Shown: one piece after another, positions 50,862 to 60,242 of the stretch
Layout: each line of letters begins with the position of its first letter
Position numbering within the stretch: position 1 is the stretch's first letter
Assembly: GCF_900107435.1 (NCBI RefSeq)
Contig: NZ_FNPZ01000005.1
Location: 62,001 to 126,000, forward strand
DNA length: 64,000 bases
Source of the DNA: Herbiconiux ginsengi
GTDB taxonomy: Bacteria; Actinomycetota; Actinomycetes; Actinomycetales; Microbacteriaceae
Direction: 5' to 3'
Notes under the pieces: generated by a model
Database searches by the model: none
Told to the model about the DNA's origin: nothing
What the model saw: only the letters and a program-made list of their open reading frames with translations
Position numbers and translations under genes: made by a program

Positions 50862-51982
50862 TTGGGGTACATGGTGATGATCATCTCTTGGGCCTGGTGA
50901 CGAGCTGATCTACCGGAACCGTTGCCACCCATGGTGCTGAAGGTTGCGCGTGAAACTGAAGAATCCACCTCAAACCATTGCCGTGCATCGGCGACGATAT
51001 CCATGCCAGACATTCCATTGCTGGCTCTGCCTTGGGGGAATGTTGCTATAACTCGACAACTTCGATCGGCGAGGGTCTCGAGCAGGCGTCCTAGGCTCGC
51101 CCTGGCAGTGCTAACCATGCTGTACTCCGAACGACTTCGATCCGAGATATGAGGTGCCCGACCCGCACCGAACACGTCGGTATAGCCCCCCACCGCAACG
51201 GCTTCCAACACATGGTAGAACCGGCTGTACTGAGCGGCGGAATAGGGTGGATCCAGGAACACGACCTCGTTGCCCTCGAGGTTCTGTGCGAACTCATTTG
51301 CGTCGGCCTGTACGGCCCGTCCTTCGACTTGTGCGTGCTGACTAGTAATGCCGTCGAGTGACGAGGCCACTTCCTTGAGCAGATTCCTTCGCCAGATCGC
51401 GTCGATGTGAGGTAGGGCATTCTTCGTTGGCTGGAATGGTTGCGCGGTATGTCCCGGTGACGCCGAACTGCGACTAGAGGATGAGATGAGGGCGGCAAGT
51501 GCGGCTTCCGCCTCAGTCGGTTTGGTCGGCAAATTGGCTCGCAACGTGCCTATCGCGAGAGCTTGCTCAATGCTGAAATAGTGCCCCCCGTACGAGCGAA
51601 CGAAGACATCACTGTGCTGAGTTGCGATCTCCCGGAGCGCCTGGACCTTTTCCGCGTCGAGCGCTTCGCTAAGCATCCTGCGCTCAAGAGCCACCGAGGC
51701 GTCTCGCTCGATTAGCTCGCTCGCCCGACTAGTCCACTTCGAGCCGAACTTGCCTGGGTCGAGGGGCACTGTTCGCCGAACCACGGCGCCACTGAGGGCC
51801 ACTGCGTACATCTGCAAATCCACCGCCGTGACATGAACCGGCAGTATCTGTGAGGCGAACATTGCGACGGCGCCAGACCCCGAGAACAAGTCGACAAATC
51901 GGTCGCCAGGCTTGAGGACCTTCTGGAGCTGGAGACCCAGGCCGTTCTGCAACTGAGACCGTTTGGATCCCATGTACTTCAC
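50858..51982 (-). CDS. D12-class DNA adenine methyltransferase
   Basis: A 374-aa methyltransferase. KYMGSKRSQL at the very N-terminus is the D12-class motif X, RFVDLFSGSGAV is the AdoMet-binding motif I, and VFLDPPYSAAQYSRFYHVLE is the catalytic DPPY motif near residue 244. The GTG start at 51982 is chosen because it gives KYMGSK directly and overlaps the upstream stop as GTGA. It would make N6-methyladenine at an unknown site. It is the last gene of a coupled three-gene cassette that has no recognisable restriction endonuclease. Confidence 0.9.
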   Translation of the reverse strand: MKYMGSKRSQLQNGLGLQLQKVLKPGDRFVDLFSGSGAVAMFASQILPVHVTAVDLQMYAVALSGAVVRRTVPLDPGKFGSKWTSRASELIERDASVALERRMLSEALDAEKVQALREIATQHSDVFVRSYGGHYFSIEQALAIGTLRANLPTKPTEAEAALAALISSSSRSSASPGHTAQPFQPTKNALPHIDAIWRRNLLKEVASSLDGITSQHAQVEGRAVQADANEFAQNLEGNEVVFLDPPYSAAQYSRFYHVLEAVAVGGYTDVFGAGRAPHISDRSRSEYSMVSTARASLGRLLETLADRSCRVIATFPQGRASNGMSGMDIVADARQWFEVDSSVSRATFSTMGGNGSGRSARHQAQEMIITMYPK

Positions 51983-53340
51983 GCCGACATTCCCCACAGT
52001 CCTGGCAGCTCGAACTGAGCGAGGCGGCTGAAAATTCGTGGGCACGCTGCAGCTAAGTCCAAACTCGTGTAATTGCCCACATCTCGATCGAGCCAGTCCT
52101 CAACGACGTCAAGTTCATCACTTATGTCTTCCCAGAAGTCGCGTAGGTCATTCGTAGCGGGTGCCGTGCGCCAGATACCTCGTTCAACACCCAATGCTTC
52201 CCACCAGAACGACGTATCGTCTAGGCCCGATCCTGCGTCCTCGATGAGTCGACGAGACGCTGTGGTTGCGAGAACTAAGAGAAGCGCTGCGCGTGACATC
52301 ACGTGCATGTGGTGGGAACGGTCAGAGGAGGCGCTGTCCTGTGCAGCGTTCCGGAGGATGTCTAGATCCAGCGGCTGCTGTGAGCGCATCAAAAAGTTAG
52401 CCGTTCTTGAGCTTGTCTGGCCGACACCCGCGACCTTCGCTATTGCGTTCGCCGCGGCTGCGAATGGCCCGGGGCGTGCAGTGGGCCCAGCTCCTTCTAC
52501 GGCCTCAAATGCTCGCTCGAAGGTCACTCGGAGCAAATGTAGGTCAAGGTTTGGAAACCCATTGGGTCCGGGCTCAAGGGCGCGCCACAAGTTAATGGCG
52601 AACCGAGCACTCGCCGACGTGTCGACGAGATCTGGTTCCACTACTCGGTTTGGGCGGTAGCTGGCTTCATTTCGCGAGAATTGGTCGTTAGCAACCCGTT
52701 GAATGTCGAGACCGAGAGATTCGATCCAGCTCGTCGCGATCGGACCCCAGCCGGAGTACTTAGGGGCTGCTCCGAGCCATTCGCTCAGGTTTCGCCCGTA
52801 TGGGCGAATGACGTCTCCCACCAATGACCACGAACCAGGCTTTGTTGACCACCACTGAAGCGCCTGCCAAGTAAATGTGTGCGTAGCTCCCGCACCACTG
52901 ACCTTGGTGACTGACGTGGGGCTCGTGACAACGAAGTGCTGTTTGTCGAACACTCCAACGCCGTGGGCTGCAAGGATTGACATCGCCGCTCGGAGCTCTG
53001 CGTAGTACGCGAGATGACGAGCTGCTCCAGTGTCACCTGCGAGATGCGATTGCATCGCCCGTCCCAGAAAGCTCCAACCGTCCGAAGCGTGAAGTGGCGC
53101 CGAAGCAGCAATGTACTCCGCTAGGTGCTTCTGGTTGACGCCGCCATTCGTGACATCATTTTTTATTGCCATGACCGTATCGCGGCGATAGGAATTTTGT
53201 GCTCCAAGCCAGCGATCCTTCCTGAAGTACCGATCGAGCTTGGCGTAAGTGTCTACGACCGCCTGAGCACTGGCAAGCGCGAGGTCATTCTGGGCGGCAG
53301 CGCTAAGGCTTACATTCACTCCCGTCCCTGATTGGGTCAT
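51979..53340 (-). CDS. Unknown protein of the methyltransferase/DGQHR cassette
   Basis: A 453-aa soluble protein, mostly helical, that I do not recognise. Features: an N-terminal helical region with DTYAKLDRYFRKDRWLGAQN, a segment AMQSHLAGDTGAARHLAYYA followed by ELRAAMSILAAHGVGVFDKQ that resembles HEPN-like or YaaC-like helical proteins, and a C-terminal Asp/Glu-rich part (DFWEDISDELDVVEDWLDRD). No nuclease motif or P-loop seen. It overlaps both neighbours by start-stop overlaps (ATGA and GTGA), so it is produced stoichiometrically with them. An effector or specificity role is possible. Confidence 0.75.
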   Translation of the reverse strand: MTQSGTGVNVSLSAAAQNDLALASAQAVVDTYAKLDRYFRKDRWLGAQNSYRRDTVMAIKNDVTNGGVNQKHLAEYIAASAPLHASDGWSFLGRAMQSHLAGDTGAARHLAYYAELRAAMSILAAHGVGVFDKQHFVVTSPTSVTKVSGAGATHTFTWQALQWWSTKPGSWSLVGDVIRPYGRNLSEWLGAAPKYSGWGPIATSWIESLGLDIQRVANDQFSRNEASYRPNRVVEPDLVDTSASARFAINLWRALEPGPNGFPNLDLHLLRVTFERAFEAVEGAGPTARPGPFAAAANAIAKVAGVGQTSSRTANFLMRSQQPLDLDILRNAAQDSASSDRSHHMHVMSRAALLLVLATTASRRLIEDAGSGLDDTSFWWEALGVERGIWRTAPATNDLRDFWEDISDELDVVEDWLDRDVGNYTSLDLAAACPRIFSRLAQFELPGLWGMSA

Positions 53341-54869
53341 CGACGGTCCAGACCCAGCATCGATAGCACTTCCGATGCAACTTCGGCGATTTGTTCGTTC
53401 CGGCCGTTGGCGAGATGAGAGAGAACATCCTGACGCAGCTCCCGATAACCAGTGCTTCCGCGGAACCGCGCCTTGGAGCTGCGTTGTGAATCGGTCAGCC
53501 CCGGGGCGCCGTAAGTTCTCCAGTCATATGAAGCAAGTTCAGTCGCGATTTCCCGCAGGAAGTTATTAGCTCTCAAGGTCGAGAGCGACCTAAGGCTCTC
53601 GCTGAGCCCAATCTCTGATGTGCCTTCAGCAAAGTCGCTCGCCGGCCAGTTCCTCAGATCCAATTCGTCCGCACGAACGAACGACAGGTCGTTCAACACC
53701 GAGAGTACTGCTCGCACGCCCTGATCTGTATTAGGGAGGGTTGTTGGGCCGGCGAACGCAACATCACCATCAGCCTCCGGATATTCTTCACGAAGGGCGG
53801 CCGCCCACGGTGCCTCGGTTACTGCGATTTCGTCGCGCAGATGTGACCAGGCTGCAATCAAGAACGCGGCCTGTTGGGATCGTGTCCAGGGAAGCACCGC
53901 CTGATCAGCTCCTGCGGGCGCGCCGTAGAGGCCTCCAATAGGCACCCGGTTGCTCTCCCATTTCTTGACGAAGGTCGACAATAGCGAGCGAATCCATGCG
54001 GCCTGCGTGACCGACCTGCGTCCGCCGTCACCTAGCATGTCGATTCGCTGATGCCACGGGCTCTTTGGATAGGACCACAGCGCTTCCGTCAATTCCTGGG
54101 CTCGGGACTCGCGGTAAATGGTAGGACCACCCGCATGCTCGAGCCAGTCCTCGGTTCGCAGCAACGGGTAGAGATCGAACCCAAGGGAAGTGTTGATCTT
54201 GGCCGGCTTGATGTTGATTGTGTAGAAGAGGTACGCCTGCCAACTGACGTCAAGTCCGTGGAATATGACCACGGGCAACTCGAAGTCTTCGTCGGTATTT
54301 TCGTCGAAGGCCCAAAGACGATGCTGACCATCAATGACCTCGACGGGCGCCGTCTGCTTGGGCTTCCAATTGCTGCTCATACCTTCTGGCAGCGTGATTT
54401 CCGCGAACGTTCCCGTCTGCGAAATCTTTACGATGTCATTGGGGGCAACTGCACCGCCTTCTCGAACGTCGTCAGGCAACAAGACGTTCACCACAATCGC
54501 GGTCGGCAACCATCCTGGCTTCTTTAGATCGTCGTACCGTCCAGAGCGACGATCAGCACCCGACAACGCAGACCAGGGGAACCCATGTTGAACAAATTCA
54601 GCGATTTCCTCGCTTCGTTCTTCATTGTGTCTTCGCTGAACACCGAGATCACTTTTTCTCGACCCCTTGTGGGACGAAGAACGACGATGAATGTCGCAGA
54701 GCGCTCGGAGTTGGTTGGCTCGAATGGACGCAACGTAAAACTGTTCGGGTGGCCGTCGCCGATGCTGTGACTCGTCGAACTTGATCTCTTCCCAAGTTCT
54801 CAACCACTGACGAACGGGGAGTGCAGGAATGCTCGGCTGCTTGTCCTTGGGCTGTTCATCCTTGGGCAT
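53337..54869 (-). CDS. DGQHR-domain protein
   Basis: A 510-aa protein with the diagnostic VIDGQHRLWAFDE motif near residues 178-190, followed by ELPVVIFHGLDVSWQAYLFY and INIKPAKINTSLGFDLYPLL, the continuation found in DGQHR proteins such as DndB and DpdB, which belong to DNA phosphorothioation and 7-deazaguanine DNA-modification systems. The start at 54869 (MPKDEQPKD) is preferred. The C-terminal part is unassigned. It is the first gene of the cassette. Its link to a methyltransferase suggests control of DNA modification; inference. Confidence 0.85.
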   Translation of the reverse strand: MPKDEQPKDKQPSIPALPVRQWLRTWEEIKFDESQHRRRPPEQFYVASIRANQLRALCDIHRRSSSHKGSRKSDLGVQRRHNEERSEEIAEFVQHGFPWSALSGADRRSGRYDDLKKPGWLPTAIVVNVLLPDDVREGGAVAPNDIVKISQTGTFAEITLPEGMSSNWKPKQTAPVEVIDGQHRLWAFDENTDEDFELPVVIFHGLDVSWQAYLFYTINIKPAKINTSLGFDLYPLLRTEDWLEHAGGPTIYRESRAQELTEALWSYPKSPWHQRIDMLGDGGRRSVTQAAWIRSLLSTFVKKWESNRVPIGGLYGAPAGADQAVLPWTRSQQAAFLIAAWSHLRDEIAVTEAPWAAALREEYPEADGDVAFAGPTTLPNTDQGVRAVLSVLNDLSFVRADELDLRNWPASDFAEGTSEIGLSESLRSLSTLRANNFLREIATELASYDWRTYGAPGLTDSQRSSKARFRGSTGYRELRQDVLSHLANGRNEQIAEVASEVLSMLGLDRR

Positions 54870-55298
54870 GACTTCATAGTAGAGGTGCCGGATCTCTCGG
54901 CGGTGCATTCGTCGAATCTGCGTACGTGCGCCACTTAACTCTGGTCGTCAGTTCTCGGTTACGGCATCGACCATAACTTTCAATCTTCGTGTAACGGCTA
55001 GCTACACAAGGCTGTCGCGGCTGTCGCGGCTGTCGCAAACGGTCTGCGCCTGCCCGCCGGTCTTCGCTCATGCGCACTGAGAGATTACGCACGGGACTCA
55101 TGGTCCTGGTCGTGCCGGCCACGGGACTGCTCTCACTCATGGTGAGCTCCTCATCGGAATCGGCGGATAAACCCGGGCTGGATTCTTCGCCACCGCAGCC
55201 CGACAACGGGTGGATGACCGAGTTTGAACAATCGTTCAGGAACGTCGATGCTCGTTGTCTATTCGTCAACACCTGCAAGATGAGAACGGGCGTCGGGT
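54870..55298. other. Gene-free leader of the cassette with a tandem 9-bp repeat
   Basis: 429 bp between the cassette and the zinc-ribbon gene. CTGTCGCGG is repeated twice and followed by CTGTCGCAA (55012-55038). Open frames on both strands here lack a ribosome-binding site or plausible composition. The promoter of the cassette is probably in this stretch. Confidence 0.5.
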
Positions 55299-57017
55299 CT
55301 ATTCCTCGCCGGCCTCATCGACCGCAACCCAGCCCAATTCGACAAGCACCTTGGCAAGCACAAGATTTCCGGTCAGACCGTCGTACGGCGACTTGTTTCC
55401 GATCAGCGTCGATTCTGCAACCGCGAGCGTTGAGTCTTGCTCGCCGAGACGAGAAACCATGCGGTCGTACGCCTGGCCACACTGGTAAGCCACTGTGGAA
55501 GCTCTTTCGTGGGCGCAGCCAGGTGCGCACAAGGAAGGTTGTTCATCGGCAACGCGCTCGAGAGCTTCGCGGAACGCCTGCCCAGTCCAGCTCTGGTCCG
55601 TCCGAAGCCACTCGATCAGCCCCGTTCGCTCCGGTATTCGCCAATCACACTCCCGGCGCAGTTGTTGATCCGGAGAACCGCCGAGCGCGTCAATCACTTC
55701 GCTTGGCGTTGCGCGCATCGGCTGCATTCCGAGGACGACGCGGAACACGATGTCAGTGGCAGCGCTCAGCGGAAGGTTGAGCGTGTCTTCATTGAATGGT
55801 TCTCCGAGACTGTCGGGATTGTCGAGCGCACGCTGAACCCATTGTCCGAATCGATTGACTGCATGGGTGGCCGCGTTGTCTTTGCTCATCCCTCGATTCC
55901 GCTCATGAGCGGCTAATGCGTCGCGCGAAGATGACCACGCCATTCGGTAGATCTGCCCTAGTGGAAATTTCGTTGCAGCCTTTGCCGTATGTGAACGCAG
56001 TGTCTCAAGGTGCGCGACCGCAGGGTCCGGGAGGTTCAGCGACATCATGAAATAGCTGAAATAGCGGATCGCCTCGTCGGCAACGAGCTCTACCGAGAGT
56101 GCAATGAGGTCGCGTCGGTCAGTCGACCAGAGCGACTCGACATCGAGCGCCGATCGTAATCCGCTCGAGTGATCTTCGAGGCGCCTCGTAAGCAGACCTT
56201 CTCCAGGAGCAACAAATCTCGCTTGTTCCGGATAGAACGATCCAGTCATCGCCAGCGGGTCCTCGTCGTCCCACACAAACGCCGACGGTGCAGAAGTCGG
56301 ATGAATGAGAAAAAGTTTCGCCCGAAATGCAGCAACAAAGAGTTCTCGGGACGTTTCGAAGCTGGGCGCGAGAGTGGCGTCATACTTCACGGGATAGACC
56401 AGACCCGAAGGCGTCTCGAACGCATGAATTGCGGCGAGCGCCCCGACCTTTGCGCGGAGAGTGGCGTTTGCTAGGGCGTTCCCTCCGTCGTCAAGTTCAG
56501 CCGGATACTCGGCCTCTACGACATTGCGCCGAGCCTCGACTAGTCGCTGTTCCTGCTCACGCGCTTGCTGACGTTCCGCAATCTTTGCTTCGTATGCATC
56601 TCGCGAGACTCGCTCGTCCTCGAGACGACGCGCGCGTTTCGCGAGAGCATTCGGATTGAGGATCGCAGCAGACCGATCGTTTACCGTGCCATTGCAGTTA
56701 CGGCATTGCACGGATGATCCCCGCCGCGCATCAGCCAGCGTCTGACGAGACGACAAGGTGAGTGGCTTCTCGCAATTGGAACATGCAAAAGTCGGGGATA
56801 GCGCCTGAACTCCTGCTGCAGCGGCGTAGTAGGCAGTTCCTGACCATGGCTTGTAGTCGATGACGCTGGTCTTTCTCGTCCACCAGATCTCGTCGGTGTC
56901 GGGGTCAATACCTTCGAACTCCCAATACTGCTCGGCGACGACACGAAGTCCCTCCGGCGCCTCAGGATTGGGCGTGAGTATCAATTCGAAATCGATCGGA
57001 TCTGCAACGCGCGGCAT
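55299..57017 (-). CDS. Zinc-ribbon protein of unknown function
   Basis: A 572-aa protein. After about 75 residues comes a zinc ribbon (FACSNCEKPL and VQCRNCNGTV), then a charged coiled-coil segment (RLEDERVSRDAYEAKIAERQ) and a large helical region without recognised motifs. A second group of cysteines, SLCAPGCAHERAS and YQCGQAYD, lies near residue 510. No enzymatic motif is seen. It is in the same direction as the methyltransferase/DGQHR cassette and 429 bp upstream, so it may be an associated component or an independent gene. Confidence 0.65.
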   Translation of the reverse strand: MPRVADPIDFELILTPNPEAPEGLRVVAEQYWEFEGIDPDTDEIWWTRKTSVIDYKPWSGTAYYAAAAGVQALSPTFACSNCEKPLTLSSRQTLADARRGSSVQCRNCNGTVNDRSAAILNPNALAKRARRLEDERVSRDAYEAKIAERQQAREQEQRLVEARRNVVEAEYPAELDDGGNALANATLRAKVGALAAIHAFETPSGLVYPVKYDATLAPSFETSRELFVAAFRAKLFLIHPTSAPSAFVWDDEDPLAMTGSFYPEQARFVAPGEGLLTRRLEDHSSGLRSALDVESLWSTDRRDLIALSVELVADEAIRYFSYFMMSLNLPDPAVAHLETLRSHTAKAATKFPLGQIYRMAWSSSRDALAAHERNRGMSKDNAATHAVNRFGQWVQRALDNPDSLGEPFNEDTLNLPLSAATDIVFRVVLGMQPMRATPSEVIDALGGSPDQQLRRECDWRIPERTGLIEWLRTDQSWTGQAFREALERVADEQPSLCAPGCAHERASTVAYQCGQAYDRMVSRLGEQDSTLAVAESTLIGNKSPYDGLTGNLVLAKVLVELGWVAVDEAGEE

Positions 57018-57120
57018 GGGTGAATCGTAGTGACTCCCGGAAGTCGGTGATCAGTTACACGCCACGATGCATACTCGTTGAGGGCTCTTTCTTGCCCGCG
57101 GAATCGAGGACGACAACTAC

Positions 57121-57297
57121 ATGGTCGTCCAGGAGGTCGACGGTGCGCTCGTCGAAACACCGTGGCGGATCGAGCGGGAATTCGATGGGTACCGGCTGAG
57201 CCATGCCGATGACAATCTGCAATCCGGTTTGATCGACGGCTTTGGCGCATCTAACTCGCCCGAGGCAGCTGTCGAACGACTGCGAGGGTCATCATGA
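57121..57297 (+). CDS. Small hypothetical protein
   Basis: A 58-aa frame beginning MVVQEVDGALVETPWRIERE and ending AAVERLRGSS. GAGG lies 11 bases upstream. The peptide has a sensible alternation of charged and hydrophobic residues, but the surrounding zone is decayed and the gene could be a remnant. Confidence 0.35.
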   Translation: MVVQEVDGALVETPWRIEREFDGYRLSHADDNLQSGLIDGFGASNSPEAAVERLRGSS

Positions 57298-57336
57298 GAC
57301 GGTCGCCATGGAAGGCTCGGGGGCTGCCCCAAAGTT

Positions 57337-57719
57337 GTGGTCATGGCTGAGGTTGCAGTTCTCCGTGTCATGAAATCCGTCCTAATCGAGGAGGGAGCCG
57401 ACAGCGTAACCCTCACTTGGGGGCTCGGGGATCCAGTGCCATCATCGTCGCCAGAGCATTTCGGATACGGGGGTGTATCAATACGACCCGACCGGCAACG
57501 GAGGCAAGCGATTGGGGTGCGGTTCGGATCTGAAGTGACGTCATAGGTCTTCGAGCACTCCACCAGCACTCAGGCGAACTACGTGGGCGAGCGTCACGAT
57601 CTCCGACGACTCGTTGGTCATCCACTACCGAGATGCCGACCTTCGCCTTGAAGCGATCGGCACAATCGCGGCATACGCCCCATCAATGGGGTTGATCATC
57701 AGGTGGACATTTCAGTGAG
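57337..57719 (+). pseudogene. Possible degraded small gene
   Basis: The 69-aa frame from 57337 (MVMAEVAVLRVMKSVLIEEG) ends at TAG 57546. Meaningful-looking sequence continues in other frames: YDPTGNGGKRLG before, VFEHSTSTQANYVGERHD after, and then SLVIHYRDADLRLEAIGTIA up to TGA 57719. The pattern suggests one gene of about 125 codons broken by at least two frameshifts. The family is not recognised. Confidence 0.35.
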
Positions 57720-58024
57720 TCTTCTGCGTTAGTCGAACTTGCCGGCGGAGTCTACTCGCCGGCACCTCGCTTGATGGAGGTAGTGAGCGATATGGATCGC
57801 GTGATCGATCTGAACGGTGGGTCTTCACGAGAGATCACCACAACGATAGGGTCTGTTTCACAGGAGCGGAGTTGGTACTTCTCGTCCTGGACCATGACGG
57901 GTCGGCGAGGGCCACCGTGGGGAGCTGGGCCACGAAGTTCTGCGCCGAGGCGAGGTGAACGTGAGCGTCGTGACACTACACCCATTGAGCGTCCCACTGA
58001 GAGCTGCTCTGCCAGGATGTGGGA

Positions 58025-58852
58025 ATGACCCTCGATGAGTTCGAATACGCGATAGAACGGCTCCTGAGAGCCGTCGAGGCCGGTCCCAGCTTGACGGATT
58101 GGATAGGTGCGGCCGCAGCGGTAGTAACGGCGGTCGTGGCGGTTGTCGCGATCATCTACGCGAGAGGGCAGCTCAAGGAGGCTTCTGCCGCGAGGGAGCA
58201 GGCAAAGAGTCTCGAACTTGAGAAGTCGCAGCCGTATGTTGTCGTGACAATGGAGGGTGTCGATGGAACGCCCGAGATCCTGAATCTAGTCATCAGGAAT
58301 TACGGAACCACGATCGCCCGTGATGTCCGGGTGACTATTGAGCCAAAACCGCAGTCGAGTAATGGCGGGGGTGTGATCCAGGAAGTGGGCTACCCAGACC
58401 TGATACCAGCACTAGCTCCAGGTCAACACTGGAGCACGGTTTGGGACTTTGGCAGGTATCGCCGTGACACGACTCTCCCAGATATGCACACAGGATCGGT
58501 TACTTACCTCGGTGTGAATGGCAAAGAGCTGTCCACCGACATCGTGCTTGATTGGTCCATCTACAAGATGCGGCACTGGATTGTTAGACGGGGTGTGCAC
58601 GACATCGCAGAGGCGGTTCGTGACATCCGAGCGAACCAAAAGAAGTGGACAGAGAGCGCGAGCCGCGGGGGTCTGAAAGTGTTCTCGCGCGACGGACATA
58701 AGTTGGACAAGCGCGCCGAGAGGGAATACAAGAAGCGCATGAAACAGGCTGATGAGTGGAATGCGCATCAAGCCACAGCGCGAGAAGCCATCGAGTTTGA
58801 CGAGTCGAGTCAGCAACTCCAGATCGAAGAACCGTCGCGTGACCTCCAATAG
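58025..58852 (+). CDS. Single-pass membrane protein of unknown function
   Basis: A 275-aa protein with one membrane segment at about residues 30-48 (AAAAVVTAVVAVVAIIYARG), a short coiled coil (QLKEASAAREQAKSLELEK), an immunoglobulin-like beta part (NLVIRNYGTTIARDVRVTIE) and a charged C-terminal tail. This layout is common in uncharacterised actinobacterial membrane proteins. The start at 58025 follows CCAGGA at 7 bases; a GTG at 58019 is possible. Isolated gene. Confidence 0.65.
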   Translation: MTLDEFEYAIERLLRAVEAGPSLTDWIGAAAAVVTAVVAVVAIIYARGQLKEASAAREQAKSLELEKSQPYVVVTMEGVDGTPEILNLVIRNYGTTIARDVRVTIEPKPQSSNGGGVIQEVGYPDLIPALAPGQHWSTVWDFGRYRRDTTLPDMHTGSVTYLGVNGKELSTDIVLDWSIYKMRHWIVRRGVHDIAEAVRDIRANQKKWTESASRGGLKVFSRDGHKLDKRAEREYKKRMKQADEWNAHQATAREAIEFDESSQQLQIEEPSRDLQ

Positions 58853-59643
58853 ACATCACTAGATGCAGTCGATCTCCTGAAGTAGGCAAGGAGGTCACAA
58901 TTGTTCTTCGTGGATATGTCTTATTGTGACTGTCTCCGCTAGGTAATTCCGCCTATCAAGAATGGCATTCAAATCCATTCGCGTCTCGGATTTGTCCGGG
59001 GGCGAAGGCGGCTGGGGAGGAGTTGGCCACTGTCGTTGTTCGTCAACACCCAGACCTCGAAGAGCCCGTATAGTTCGATGCCCAGCCGGACGCAGTGAAG
59101 GGTCTGCTCAGCGCGGTGATCTCGTGCACCTCGAGATCGAAAACGGGGAAACCCGGTCCATCGTCGTCATGCTCGCGAAGTTCAACATGCTGTCGCCCAC
59201 CATCAAGGGTGGCCTCGCCAACCCTGACCCCCGACGGACTCCGCGGGCGTGGGAAGAGATTCCCGCCCCGGCCAGTAGGCCAACCCTCGACCCCGCTTAC
59301 GTCACAGTCCCTGGCTCACGTAAGCGGGGTCCATAAAACTTCTACGGTGTTGAAGGCAGGAGATCGAAGCCGGGCAGACAGGCCCGAGCATCGATCAGAC
59401 CGTCTTTGCAGGACTCTAGCCATGCGTACAGGAGGGCAGTGACCAACCTGACGAGTGCGGCGACATTGACCAACCCTAACCACCTGCGGCGAAATATAGG
59501 CCTGAAAAACGACCTCGTATGTGAGCGGCGGGTTTCGGGGCCCGGCACATCGGGGCTACCATTATTCATGTATCTAACCTTTCGACTTGACTGGAGAACG
59601 GAATTGATGCATGACCAGCGGTTGCCGCCGCTGATCGAAGACT
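58853..59643. other. Gene-poor, decayed stretch
   Basis: About 790 bp with no convincing gene. A frame at 58962-59336 lacks a ribosome-binding site and its N-terminal half is Arg/Gly-rich; its second half (DLVHLEIENGETRSIVVMLA) could be a fragment of a lost gene. A perfect hairpin lies at 59289-59331. Confidence 0.4.
59289..59331. terminator. Long perfect hairpin
   Basis: A 14-bp stem GACCCCGCTTACGT with its complement and a 15-nt loop. It may be a terminator of a lost gene; no T-tract. Confidence 0.55.
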
Positions 59644-59678
59644 AGATCTCAGTTGAATCAACTGAGATCTTTTCTTTT
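59644..59678 (+). terminator. Intrinsic terminator after a mini-frame
   Basis: AGATCTCAGTTGA-A-TCAACTGAGATCT followed by TTTCTTTT, a strong factor-independent terminator. Just before it, GGAGAACGG leads to a 12-codon frame from ATG 59607 (MHDQRLPPLIED) ending at TAG 59643-59645. No downstream gene is served, so this may end a small RNA or leader transcript. Confidence 0.75.
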
Positions 59679-59816
59679 GCTACCTGAAGGATACCAAGGG
59701 TCCCTGACACAGCTCATTGAAGTTGCAAACTGTGGATCAAATTCCGGCCCCACAGCCGTGTATCGAACGTCTTGCCCCCCTACGAACTGCTCTGACATGC
59801 CAAGAATGCTCGTTTT

Positions 59817-60242
59817 TCAAGTAGTGGGTCTAGACCACCTCCGCTTGGGTGCATTCAAAAAACACCCATTTTTGCGAACCTTCGAGTTCTCTGAATGTCT
59901 GTAGCAATCCCGGAGGTTAATATGGCCAATGAAAAACCCGCCTTGCAGGGCGGGTCTTCTACGATGAGGCCGGAACGACTCTGCATCGCTCGACAGCGGA
60001 CCTTCGTCGAACTCGATCAGCGAGTGGGTGATCGCGTGGAAGTAGTCGGCGAACTCTCGCTGATTGGCGGCGTACGCATCCGGGTTGTCGGCGGTCGGGA
60101 ATAGAACGCGATAGCTCGGAGTGTCGAACAGCGCTGCTGCCATCAGGATCGCGGAGGGCTTGAACATGCCTGCGCCGACAAGCATCAGCAGGAGCCCCGG
60201 CTTCCTGAAGTTCGGGCCCGGAGAGTCGATGTGAGTCACCAC
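59817..60242 (-). CDS. Hypothetical protein with a terminator inside the frame
   Basis: A 141-aa frame on the minus strand. The first 100 residues (MLVGAGMFKPSAILMAAALF, RVLFPTADNPDAYAANQREF) look protein-like, but the end (RRPALQGGFFIGH) is a translation of an intrinsic terminator at 59931-59955. The original gene probably ended earlier and lost its stop, or the frame is a remnant. No family recognised. Confidence 0.3.
   Translation of the reverse strand: MVTHIDSPGPNFRKPGLLLMLVGAGMFKPSAILMAAALFDTPSYRVLFPTADNPDAYAANQREFADYFHAITHSLIEFDEGPLSSDAESFRPHRRRPALQGGFFIGHINLRDCYRHSENSKVRKNGCFLNAPKRRWSRPTT
59931..59955 (-). terminator. Intrinsic terminator, minus strand
   Basis: ACCCGCC-N6-GGCGGGT with the T-tract on the minus-strand 3' side (GAAAAA on the plus strand). 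It would end transcription of the 59817-60242 frame before its stop codon. Confidence 0.7.

Noticed and set aside
55070-55298. Plus-strand frame beginning MRTERLRTGLMVLVVP, which looks like a signal peptide
   Set aside because: It runs on into antisense of the zinc-ribbon gene, has no good ribosome-binding site and ends in Arg-rich sequence; the hydrophobic start is weak evidence alone.
58962-59336. Possible 124-aa gene
   Set aside because: No ribosome-binding site and an Arg/Gly-rich first half. Only the second half looks protein-like, so it is described as part of the decayed stretch.
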